Assembly: GCF_019209865.1 (NCBI RefSeq)
Contig: NZ_JAHUTT010000007.1
Span: 53,216-117,215, forward strand
Reading direction: 5' to 3'
Source of the DNA: Shewanella sp. NIFS-20-20
Lineage (GTDB): Bacteria > Pseudomonadota > Gammaproteobacteria > Enterobacterales > Shewanellaceae
DNA: 64,000 nt
In this document: positions 57,084 to 64,000 of the stretch, one piece after another
How positions within the stretch are numbered: position 1 is the stretch's first letter
How the letters are laid out: each line of letters opens with the position of its first letter
Notes under the pieces: generated by a model
Database searches by the model: none
What the model saw: the letters and a program-made list of their open reading frames with translations, nothing else
Told to the model about the DNA's origin: nothing
Made by a program: the position numbers and the translations under genes

Positions 57084-58070
57084 ATGAAGTTAGCGAGTTA
57101 TCGGAATGGTCGCAAAGACGGCCAGTTAGTCTTAGTTAGTCGTGATCTAACCCGTGCTGTGGCCGTGCCTGCAATTGCCCATACCATGCAACAACTGATT
57201 GATCAGTGGGATTTATTAGTTCCTCAGTTGCAGGAATTATACGATGCTTTAAACGCCGGCCAAATTGATAATGCTATCGATTTTGACCAGCGGTTATGTT
57301 TATCGCCATTACCCCGTGCTTATCAATGGGCCGATGGCAGTGCCTACGTGAATCACGTGGAATTGGTGAGAAAAGCACGCGGTGCCGAAATGCCGGAATC
57401 ATTTTGGACCGATCCCTTGGTGTATCAAGGCGGATCAGATAGCTTTATTGCACCAACGGATCCAATCCCACTTGCGGATGAAGCTTGGGGCATTGATTTT
57501 GAATCCGAAATTGCCATCATTACCGATGATGTGCCTATGGGGGTATCGGCACAAGATGCGGGCGAGCATATTAAATTGCTGATGTTAGTTAATGATGTCT
57601 CTTTACGTAATCTTATCCCGGGTGAATTAGCTAAAGGCTTTGGATTTTTTCAATCTAAGCCATCTAGCAGTTTTTCACCTGTTGCCATTACTCCTGATGA
57701 ATTGGGCGATAAGTGGCAAGCATCGAAAGTTCATTTACCTCTGATCACGCATTTAAATAATGAGTTATTTGGCCAACCCAATGCTGGGGTGGATATGACA
57801 TTTAGCTTTGCTGAGTTAATTGCGCATGTTGCCCGTACACGTCCGTTAGGGGCCGGTGCCATTATAGGCTCTGGTACTATCTCTAATTATGATCGCAGTG
57901 CTGGCTCAAGCTGCCTAGCCGAAAAGCGTATGCTCGAAGTGATTGCCGAAGGCCAAGCGGTGACACCATTTATGGGATTTGGTGATACCGTACGGATTGA
58001 AATGCTTGATGACGCTGGCGTCAGTATTTTTGGTGCCATTGATCAGCAAGTGGTGCAGTACCAACCATAA
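57084..58070 (+). CDS. fahA: Fumarylacetoacetate hydrolase family protein (FahA)
   Basis: 328-residue FAH-fold hydrolase for the last step of tyrosine breakdown (fumarylacetoacetate to fumarate and acetoacetate). WGIDFESEIAIITDDVPMGV gives the metal-binding Glu-x-Glu, with the Asp downstream in MLVNDVSLRN. FFQSKPSSSFSPVAI and GAGAIIGSGTISN are further family motifs. It is shorter than eukaryotic FAH (about 420). Position before maiA supports the tyrosine role. RBS AGGAG is before the ATG. Confidence 0.9.
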   Translation: MKLASYRNGRKDGQLVLVSRDLTRAVAVPAIAHTMQQLIDQWDLLVPQLQELYDALNAGQIDNAIDFDQRLCLSPLPRAYQWADGSAYVNHVELVRKARGAEMPESFWTDPLVYQGGSDSFIAPTDPIPLADEAWGIDFESEIAIITDDVPMGVSAQDAGEHIKLLMLVNDVSLRNLIPGELAKGFGFFQSKPSSSFSPVAITPDELGDKWQASKVHLPLITHLNNELFGQPNAGVDMTFSFAELIAHVARTRPLGAGAIIGSGTISNYDRSAGSSCLAEKRMLEVIAEGQAVTPFMGFGDTVRIEMLDDAGVSIFGAIDQQVVQYQP

Positions 58071-58090
58071 ATTGTTCATTGATTAATTAT

Positions 58091-58111
58091 CGGGGCTCAG
58101 CCCCGATTTTT
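58091..58111 (+). terminator. Terminator/attenuator hairpin between fahA and maiA
   Basis: CGGGGC-TCA-GCCCCG followed by ATTTTT is a compact strong hairpin with five T. It lies inside a presumed operon, only 17 nt before maiA, whose ribosome site TAAGGAGG follows directly. Partial read-through would lower maiA expression relative to fahA. Confidence 0.65.
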
Positions 58112-58127
58112 GATGTAAGGAGGCAAG

Positions 58128-58784
58128 ATGTTAACGTTATACGGGTACTGGCGCTCGAGTGCGGCCTATCGAGTCCGCATCGCCTTAGGGCTAAAGTCTT
58201 TAGCGGCTGAGCAAATTTCTGTGCATCTTGTCAAAGATGGTGGTGAGCAACATAAGTCAGATTACCAAGCTCTCAATCCGCAACAGTTGGTGCCAACCTT
58301 AATGGTGAAGCAAGCAAATCAACCCGCGGTGGTATTAACTCAGTCGCTCGCCATCATCGAATATTTAGAAGAGTGTTATCCTGCCAATCCATTGTTGCCT
58401 GCCAATGCAGTCGATAGGGCTCATGTTCGTGCCATGGCGCAGCTCGTAGCATGTGATACTCACCCCCTTAATAACTTACGTGTTCTCCAATACCTAGAGC
58501 ATGAGATGGGGCAGGATAGCGACGCTCGTAAGCAGTGGTACCATGCATGGATACATAAGAGTTTTAAAGCGTTAGAAACGCTTCTGAGTCAGTCTCCTTC
58601 ATCTTGTTGTTTTGGCGATACTCCGACCCTAGCTGATATTTGTTTAATTCCGCAAGTGTATAACGCTAAACGATTTGGGCTTGATATGAGTCGCTATCCT
58701 CATATATCCCGCGTTAATGATCATTGCTTAAGCTTAGCCGCATTTATTCAGGCGATTCCTGAGAATCAGGCGGATGCTAACTAA
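58128..58784 (+). CDS. maiA: Maleylacetoacetate isomerase (zeta-class GST)
   Basis: Glutathione-dependent isomerisation of maleylacetoacetate to fumarylacetoacetate. 218 residues. The GST N-domain starts LYGYWRSSAAYRVRIALGLK, where the family SSCxW appears as SSAAY. VLTQSLAIIEYLEE binds glutathione, and HPLNNLRVLQYLEHEMG is the zeta-class stretch. The stop lies one base from the end of the convergent LysR gene, with no visible terminator between them. Confidence 0.93.
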   Translation: MLTLYGYWRSSAAYRVRIALGLKSLAAEQISVHLVKDGGEQHKSDYQALNPQQLVPTLMVKQANQPAVVLTQSLAIIEYLEECYPANPLLPANAVDRAHVRAMAQLVACDTHPLNNLRVLQYLEHEMGQDSDARKQWYHAWIHKSFKALETLLSQSPSSCCFGDTPTLADICLIPQVYNAKRFGLDMSRYPHISRVNDHCLSLAAFIQAIPENQADAN

Positions 58785-58785
58785 G

Positions 58786-59670
58786 TTAGGTGGCATTGTT
58801 CAGTAGGAACTCGACGAAGGCGGTATCGGCACTGCTGAGAGGTTTTCCTTTTTTCCAAGCAATATAGAGATCTAAACTAATGGGGGGGTCAAAAGGGATA
58901 GGGTGGATCTTATCTTCTTGATTCACCGCCATATTTAGCACACTACTAATGGCAAATCCTTGAGAAACTAATTGTTTAATTAGGTTGATCAAATTGGTTT
59001 CAAACGCAATTTTCGGAGTGATATCAAGTAGTTTCGCTTGCGCTAATAACCATTCTCGATGGAAGTAGCCGGTTTTAAACATCACTAAATCATGCTGTAA
59101 AAATTGGCTTAAACTGAGGCTACTGTGTTCTGCCAGCGGGTGATCCCAACCAACGGCGGCGACCATTTGCTCTTGTAATAAAAAATGGCCATCGAAGTGA
59201 TCTTGCATATCGTGACCTGTGATAATGGCGATATCAACTTCTTCTTGATTTAGCATGCGCAATGTATCCCGAGTTCCCCCTTCAAATAACGACAGTTTGA
59301 TATTGTCATGCAGATGCCTAAATGCCATTAGCCGCCGTGGTAAATAGAAAGAGCCGAGCATGCCCGGCACAGCAATGCGAACTTCTCCCATACTCAATGA
59401 AGCCATGCTGCGAATATGGTGCTCAGCCTGTTCCATTTGTCCAAGAATAATTTTGGCATGTTGGTAAAGAGCTTCACCTTCAGCGGTCAGACTGATGGAT
59501 TTATCAGATTTACCGGCGCTTCGATTCACCAGTTTGACATTGAACTCAGTTTCGAGTTTTTTCAAACTTTGGCTTAAGGCCGGTTGAGCAATCTGTAAAT
59601 GCATTGCCGCAGTGGTAAAACTGCCATGTTGGATCAAACTACAAAAATGCTGTAACTGCCTAAAATCCAT
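58786..59670 (-). CDS. LysR-family transcriptional regulator
   Basis: 294 residues. The N-terminal winged helix-turn-helix is MDFRQLQHFCSLIQHGSFTT with AMHLQIAQPALSQSLKKLE; the rest is the effector-binding domain. The start at 59670 begins at the conserved MDFRQL; the frame continues to a TTG at 59682. It is divergent from an MFS transporter with a palindromic T-N11-A-type site in the 86-bp gap, so it most likely controls that transporter and itself. The inducer is unknown. Confidence 0.92.
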   Translation of the reverse strand: MDFRQLQHFCSLIQHGSFTTAAMHLQIAQPALSQSLKKLETEFNVKLVNRSAGKSDKSISLTAEGEALYQHAKIILGQMEQAEHHIRSMASLSMGEVRIAVPGMLGSFYLPRRLMAFRHLHDNIKLSLFEGGTRDTLRMLNQEEVDIAIITGHDMQDHFDGHFLLQEQMVAAVGWDHPLAEHSSLSLSQFLQHDLVMFKTGYFHREWLLAQAKLLDITPKIAFETNLINLIKQLVSQGFAISSVLNMAVNQEDKIHPIPFDPPISLDLYIAWKKGKPLSSADTAFVEFLLNNAT

Positions 59671-59686
59671 AATATAAGCCAAATCA

Positions 59687-59706
59687 ATATTTATCGCGTT
59701 AAATAT
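59687..59706. promoter_or_regulatory. Candidate LysR operator in the lysR/MFS intergenic region
   Basis: ATATTTA-TCGCGT-TAAATAT is a perfect 7-bp inverted repeat with a six-base spacer, of the T-N11-A kind bound by LysR proteins. It is 17 bp from the regulator start and 51 bp from the transporter start. Confidence 0.6.
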
Positions 59707-59756
59707 ATATTATTTTTATTTTTAATGGCTTGCTAGTCTAATGGGGAATAAATTGA

Positions 59757-60971
59757 TTGGATTGGCAGATGTTTACTGTTTTTTATGGCGCTGAGAGTCG
59801 CGATGGTCTTCGCGGGTTAAAGCTTATTCTTGCGCTAAGCCTAGCGTCACTGGCTCTTTATATAAATCTTTATGTGTTCCAAGGCATGTTGCCTGCCATT
59901 GCAGAGCAGTTTGCTGTGTTGCCCAGTCATGCCAGTCTATTGTTGTCGATTGGTACTTTGAGTATGGCCGTCTCATTGCTGTTTGTTGCTATCTTGTCAG
60001 ACAAATTTGGCCGACGTACTCCCATTATGCTGAGCCTGGTCGCTCTGCTGGTCGTCGATCTCATGTTTCTTTTTGTGACTAGTTTCGAGCAATTGCTATG
60101 GGTGCGGTTACTCCAAGGCGTGACCTTAGCAGTACTTCCTGCGACTGCGATGGCGTTGTTTAAAGAGCAACTCGACACTAAGCAGTTACTTGTGGCTGGT
60201 GCGGTATATATTGCGATGAATAGTCTTGGCGGGATTGGCGGGCGTATCTTAGGCGGATTGTTTTCACAATATTTATCGTGGTCGGCAAGTGTGTGGGGAT
60301 TAATGTTAGTGACCCTAGTATTAGCGGCGCCAGCATTGTGGTTACTGCGAGAAACAACCGCGGGTTTTATCCCGCCTCCTCATCATGCCCAAAAAAGAGA
60401 TATGTTGACCGGTTTTTGGCTGCATTTGTCGCATCCAAGTCTCCGATTAACCTATGTTGTTGGCGCATTAGCATTTTTAGTGATGGTCAACCAATTCAGT
60501 TTTATTCAGTTACATTTGATGGCGTCGCCTTATAACTTAAATAGATTAGAGGTGACCTTAATATTCTTATGTTACTTAAGCGGGACTTGGGTTTCATTTC
60601 ATTCTGTCAAAGCGATTAATCATTTTGGCCATAAACGCTTATTGCCGATGGGCGCTTTAATGATGTTGTTAGGGACGAGCTTAACTTGGTTTGCTCCTAT
60701 CACTATGATCATACTCGGCTTTTTGTTGTCATCGCTGGGTTTTTTCTTGATCCATAGTGCGTGTAACAGCTATGTAGCTGTCACGGCACGTGAGCATAAG
60801 GCGAAAGCCACCTCATTATATTTATGTTGTTACTATCTGGGCGCCGCCATTGGCGGCCCATTACTGATGCCAAGTTGGTTAGCCTTGGGGTGGCATGGCG
60901 TCGTCTATACATCAAGCTTAATCTTACTGGTTTTGTTCGGTGTTAGTCGTCATTTAGCACGCATTAAGTAG
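59757..60971 (+). CDS. MFS transporter, YnfM-like
   Basis: 404-residue major-facilitator protein with 12 predicted helices. LSDKFGRRTPIMLSLVALLV is the loop 2-3 signature, NSLGGIGGRILGGLFSQYLS the family 5-6 stretch, and YLCCYYLGAAIGGPLLMPSW matches the end of YnfM. Substrate is not known. The TTG start at 59757 is supported by GGGGA ten bases before it; the ATG at 59769 is an alternative. It is divergent from the LysR gene. Confidence 0.88.
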   Translation: MDWQMFTVFYGAESRDGLRGLKLILALSLASLALYINLYVFQGMLPAIAEQFAVLPSHASLLLSIGTLSMAVSLLFVAILSDKFGRRTPIMLSLVALLVVDLMFLFVTSFEQLLWVRLLQGVTLAVLPATAMALFKEQLDTKQLLVAGAVYIAMNSLGGIGGRILGGLFSQYLSWSASVWGLMLVTLVLAAPALWLLRETTAGFIPPPHHAQKRDMLTGFWLHLSHPSLRLTYVVGALAFLVMVNQFSFIQLHLMASPYNLNRLEVTLIFLCYLSGTWVSFHSVKAINHFGHKRLLPMGALMMLLGTSLTWFAPITMIILGFLLSSLGFFLIHSACNSYVAVTAREHKAKATSLYLCCYYLGAAIGGPLLMPSWLALGWHGVVYTSSLILLVLFGVSRHLARIK

Positions 60972-61199
60972 CTATTTAACTTGAGTGATGCGCTTGAGGA
61001 TGGCATCACTTGGCAGTAAGGATAAATGACCTTGCTCATCAAAATACCAGCCAGTGATATACCCCTTATGACGCATGTCCACTAAGTTGTGCATGATTTC
61101 TTTGGCTTCATTTTGCGCACTTTGGTCATCGTAATCGTTAACCTGTTTGAGATAAGCGATAATGCTGGATAGTGATGCTGATTGACTGACGTGGGCCAT
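60972..61199 (-). CDS. Small hypothetical protein
   Basis: 75-residue soluble protein, MAHVSQSASLSSIIAYLKQV at the start, then an acidic helical part and HKGYITGWYFDEQGHLSLLP near the end. I do not recognise a family. The ATG ending at 61199 is chosen because AGGAG lies eight bases upstream; the open frame to 61238 has no site. It abuts the stop of the MFS gene tail to tail. Confidence 0.7.
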   Translation of the reverse strand: MAHVSQSASLSSIIAYLKQVNDYDDQSAQNEAKEIMHNLVDMRHKGYITGWYFDEQGHLSLLPSDAILKRITQVK

Positions 61200-61485
61200 G
61201 TTTGTGACTCCTGACAGTTGCGGGTGATCATTAGTCAAGCACAGTAAGGGGCCGAGGGCAAAAACCGATTCGATTTATATTTGCCTTCACTCGGTATTCG
61301 GGCGAGGTGGTTTTTATAGAGTTTTAGTCGCCATCGCTGTCATATTTCATCTGAAATTTATCGTTTGGCGCAGCAGCAAGCCTTTTTAGAGTTAGCTTAG
61401 GCTGCTAGAATGTAGCCACAGTATCGTTCTGATACAGCTTTTTACTCTTTAGCTGTAAATCTCAATCTATAAAGGTCAGTGTCCG

Positions 61486-62895
61486 ATGACAACTAAAACG
61501 CGTTTTGCTCCAAGTCCAACGGGATTTTTACATGTAGGCGGTGCCCGTACGGCATTATATTCTTGGCTACACGCTCGTGCTAATCATGGCGAGTTTGTAT
61601 TGCGTATTGAAGACACAGATATTGAACGTTCAACTCAAGAAGCGTGTGACGCTATTCTTGAAGGCATGGAATGGTTAGGTTTGACTTGGGATGAAGGCCC
61701 ATTTTATCAAACTAAGCGTTTTGACCGCTACAATGAAATTATTGCAAAGATGCTTGCTGATGGTACTGCCTATAAGTGCTATTGCTCAAAAGAGCGTTTA
61801 GAAGTCATGCGTGAAGAGCAAGCCGCAAAAGGCGAACGTCAGCGCTATGATGGTTGTTGTCGTGATCTTGCTCCTCGTGGATCTGATGAGCCATTTGTGG
61901 TTCGATTTAGAAATCCGTTAACAGGCTCAGTGATTTTTGACGACCATGTTCGTGGCCGTATTGAAATCTCTAACGAAGAATTAGACGATTTGATCATTGC
62001 TCGTACTGACGGTGTACCTACCTATAACTTCTGTGTGGTGGTCGATGATTGGGATATGGGCATCACCTGTGTTGTACGTGGTGAAGATCATATCAACAAC
62101 ACCCCAAAACAAATCAATATTTTAAAAGCCTTGGGTGCTCCGATCCCTGAATATGCGCATGTAGCAATGATTTTAGGCGATGATGGTGCCAAGTTGTCTA
62201 AGCGTCATGGTGCGATTAGCGTTATGCAGTACCGCGATGATGGTTTCTTACCTGAAGCACTGCTGAATTATTTAGTACGTTTAGGTTGGTCTCATGGCGA
62301 TCAGGAAGTTTTCTCAATTGATGAGATGATTGAGTTCTTTAAACTTGATGATATCAATAAGGCAGCCTCTGCGTTTAATACTGAAAAGTTAATCTGGTTA
62401 AACCAACACTATATTAAGGCGCTTGACCCTGAGTATGTTGCTCAACATTTATTGTGGCATATGAATGATCAGCAGATTGATATGAGTCAAGGCCCAGAAC
62501 TGACTGCTGTTGTCAGCGCTTTATCTGAGCGAGCTAAAACGCTGAAGGAATTAGCGCAATCGAGCCGTTATTTTTACGAAGATTTTGAGCAGTTCGATGA
62601 GGCAGCAGCTAAAAAGCATTTACGTGGCGTAGCCTTAGAACCATTAACCTTAGTTCAAACTAAGTTGGCTGCACTGACAGAGTGGTCTCAAGAAGCCATT
62701 CATCAAGTCATTGAAGATACCGCAACTGAATTAGACGTCGGTATGGGCAAAGTCGGTATGCCGTTACGAGTAGCGGTTACAGGGGCAGGGCAGTCACCTG
62801 CGTTAGATTTAACCATGTTACTCATTGGACAGGCTCGTTGTGCGCAGAGATTATCCAAGGCGGTTGAATTTGTAGCAAACAGAGTAAATTCCTAA
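61486..62895 (+). CDS. gltX: Glutamyl-tRNA synthetase
   Basis: Charges tRNA-Glu with glutamate. 469 residues, normal for bacterial GluRS. The HIGH-type motif is in [32 protein letters not shown] and [11 protein letters not shown] follow, with Cys residues of the zinc-like insert further on. KLSKRHG is the KMSKS equivalent. The C-terminal anticodon-binding helical domain is complete. Four copies of the cognate tRNA-Glu lie directly downstream, under a separate strong promoter. Confidence 0.97.
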   Translation: MTTKTRFAPSPTGFLHVGGARTALYSWLHARANHGEFVLRIEDTDIERSTQEACDAILEGMEWLGLTWDEGPFYQTKRFDRYNEIIAKMLADGTAYKCYCSKERLEVMREEQAAKGERQRYDGCCRDLAPRGSDEPFVVRFRNPLTGSVIFDDHVRGRIEISNEELDDLIIARTDGVPTYNFCVVVDDWDMGITCVVRGEDHINNTPKQINILKALGAPIPEYAHVAMILGDDGAKLSKRHGAISVMQYRDDGFLPEALLNYLVRLGWSHGDQEVFSIDEMIEFFKLDDINKAASAFNTEKLIWLNQHYIKALDPEYVAQHLLWHMNDQQIDMSQGPELTAVVSALSERAKTLKELAQSSRYFYEDFEQFDEAAAKKHLRGVALEPLTLVQTKLAALTEWSQEAIHQVIEDTATELDVGMGKVGMPLRVAVTGAGQSPALDLTMLLIGQARCAQRLSKAVEFVANRVNS

Positions 62896-62903
62896 AAAAC
62901 CCG

Positions 62904-62932
62904 TTGACACTTTTGGGTGTGCTGCATAGAAT
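62904..62932 (+). promoter_or_regulatory. Strong sigma70 promoter of the tRNA cluster
   Basis: Consensus TTGACA (62904-62909) and TAGAAT (62927-62932) are 17 bp apart, followed by a GC-rich GCGCTCGC discriminator as expected for stringently controlled stable-RNA genes. It starts eight bases after the gltX stop codon. Confidence 0.92.
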
Positions 62933-62994
62933 GCGCTCGCAGTTGAGGGCAAGGTTGGAAAACAGCAGTGCACTCAAAAGTAAGGAAAACTTAA

Positions 62995-63070
<76 letters not shown>

Positions 63071-63132
63071 TCTTTTTCAGATTTCTGACATCGATGAACT
63101 CGTTTAAGTAGAGTCTAAACACTTAAGTCCGG

Positions 63133-63208
63133 GTCCCCTTCGTCTAGAGGCCTAGGACACCGCCCTTTCACGGCGGTAACAGGGGTTCGAATCCCCTAGG
63201 GGATACCA
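63133..63208 (+). tRNA. tRNA-Glu (TTC anticodon), copy 1
   Basis: 76 nt with encoded CCA. CCGCC/GGCGG closes the loop CTTTCAC, giving TTC. The acceptor ends GAT-ACCA, so base pair 1-72 is G-U and the discriminator is A. Confidence 0.96.
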
Positions 63209-63269
63209 ATTTTTGCAGTGTTTTAAAAACCTGCACTCGTTTAAGTCGAGTTAAAACACTTAAGTCCAG

Positions 63270-63350
63270 GTCCCTTCGTCTAGAGGGAAAAGACTAGGAC
63301 ACCGCGCTCTTGATTTAATAAAGAGTCGGCGGTAACCGGGGTTCGACGTT
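63270..63350 (+). pseudogene. Pseudo-tRNA-Glu, copy 1
   Basis: It keeps the 5' half of tRNA-Glu (TTCGTCTAGAGG, CTAGGACACCG, GGCGGTAAC, GGTTCGA) but has about four extra bases in the D loop. The anticodon loop is replaced by a longer CTCTT/AAGAG hairpin around GATTTAAT, and the 3' T-stem, acceptor strand and CCA are missing. It cannot form a normal tRNA. Confidence 0.85.
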
Positions 63351-63397
63351 ATTTGGATCTCACTCGTTTAAGTGGAGTCTAAACACTTAAGTCCAGG

Positions 63398-63473
63398 GTC
63401 CCCTTCGTCTAGAGGCCTAGGACACCGCCCTTTCACGGCGGTAACAGGGGTTCGAATCCCCTAGGGGATACCA
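63398..63473 (+). tRNA. tRNA-Glu (TTC anticodon), copy 2
   Basis: Same 76-nt sequence as copy 1, with encoded CCA. Confidence 0.96.
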
Positions 63474-63506
63474 AAATTACTGAGTTTTTGTTTGTGACAA
63501 GAATTC

Positions 63507-63582
<76 letters not shown>

Positions 63583-63643
63583 ATTTCACAGTGTTAGTAA
63601 ATGCTGTACTCGTTTAAGTGGAGTTAAAACACTTAAGTCCAGG

Positions 63644-63719
63644 GTCCCCTTCGTCTAGAGGCCTAGGACACCGCCCTTTCACGGCGGTAACAGGGGTTCG
63701 AATCCCCTAGGGGATACCA
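63644..63719 (+). tRNA. tRNA-Glu (TTC anticodon), copy 3
   Basis: Same 76-nt sequence as the other Glu copies, with encoded CCA. Confidence 0.96.
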
Positions 63720-63780
63720 ATTTTTGCAGTGTTTTAAAAACCTGTACTCGTTTAAGTGGAGTCTAAACACTTAAGTCCGG

Positions 63781-63862
63781 GTCCCTTCGTCTAGAGGGAA
63801 AAGACTAGGACACCGCGCTCTTGATTTAATAAAGAGTCGGCGGTAACCGAGGTTCGATGTTA
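63781..63862 (+). pseudogene. Pseudo-tRNA-Glu, copy 2
   Basis: Nearly the same as the first pseudo-tRNA, including the extended CTCTT/AAGAG hairpin, with small changes near the end (CCGAGGTTCGATG for CCGGGGTTCGACG). It has no 3' acceptor strand and no CCA. Confidence 0.85.
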
Positions 63863-63909
63863 ATTTGGATCTCACTCGTTTAAGTGGAGTTAAAACACTT
63901 AAGTCCAGG

Positions 63910-63985
63910 GTCCCCTTCGTCTAGAGGCCTAGGACACCGCCCTTTCACGGCGGTAACAGGGGTTCGAATCCCCTAGGGGATACCA
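63910..63985 (+). tRNA. tRNA-Glu (TTC anticodon), copy 4
   Basis: Same 76-nt sequence as the other Glu copies; encoded CCA ends at 63985, 15 bases before the window end. Confidence 0.96.
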
Positions 63986-64000
63986 ATTTTTGCAGTGTTT

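Noticed and set aside
61434..61456. Hairpin ACAGCT/AGCTGT upstream of gltX as a regulatory element
   Set aside because: Short stem with a long loop; likely chance.

Overview
The window is gammaproteobacterial chromosome and most probably comes from a Shewanella species. Four things point that way: a polar-flagellum chemotaxis operon with ParC/ParP, a polysaccharide locus led by RfaH, a phhA-phhB-tyrR-fah-maiA block, and gltX followed by Ala/Glu tRNAs. This placement rests on gene content and order; no database search was possible.

Layout. (1) 1-8.8 kb: the 3' end of flhG, then fliA-cheY-cheZ-cheA-cheB-hypothetical-parC-parP-cheW, all on + with short gaps or overlaps, closed by a strong terminator. 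A DUF2802 membrane protein follows. (2) 9.3-13.5 kb: a possible structured-RNA region, mlaA (outer-membrane lipid asymmetry), an RssB-like response regulator, and a convergent POT peptide transporter. (3) 14-40.8 kb: a surface-polysaccharide locus. An RfaH-type antiterminator gene is followed by a roughly 650-nt leader that carries an exact ops element inside a 222-nt tandem duplication. Next come a large SLBB exporter, wzz, rfbBADC (dTDP-L-rhamnose), an FdtA/FdtC/FdtB-type set (dTDP-3-acetamido-3,6-dideoxyhexose), glycosyltransferases, wzx, wzy, an acyltransferase, and an epimerase/initiating-transferase/WbpM-like module. A beta-CASP RNase-like gene sits between two direct repeats and beside an 18-copy heptanucleotide array. 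It is followed by ugd and a UDP-glucuronate epimerase-like gene. (4) 41-53.7 kb: a SWIM/SNF2 helicase, an NlpE-domain lipoprotein, a YcdX-like PHP phosphatase, a Wzi-family protein, cysQ-mak-elyC-DUF2982, a bactofilin, napF, and galU-galE. (5) 53.9-61.2 kb: phenylalanine/tyrosine catabolism (phhA, phhB, tyrR, fahA, maiA) with TyrR-box-like sites, a LysR/MFS divergent pair, and a small unknown gene. (6) 61.5-64 kb: gltX, a strong sigma70 promoter, and a tRNA cluster made of a tandemly duplicated unit of about 512 bp (Ala-Glu-pseudoGlu-Glu). The cluster probably continues beyond the window.

How it works together. The chemotaxis genes encode a CheA/CheW array that ParC and ParP are expected to place at the cell pole, with CheY-P acting on the flagellar switch. 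The polysaccharide genes make dTDP-Rha, a dTDP-3-acetamido sugar, a UDP-QuiNAc/FucNAc-type initiating sugar, and UDP-uronic acids. These would be assembled on undecaprenyl phosphate, flipped by Wzx, polymerised by Wzy/Wzz, and possibly exported or anchored through the SLBB and Wzi proteins. RfaH acting at ops would allow transcription of the long operon. The main candidates for new biology are the duplicated ops leader, a three-fold motif in the CheA linker that resembles the CheZ tail, the repeat-flanked beta-CASP gene with its heptamer array, and the duplicated tRNA cluster with conserved pseudo-tRNAs.
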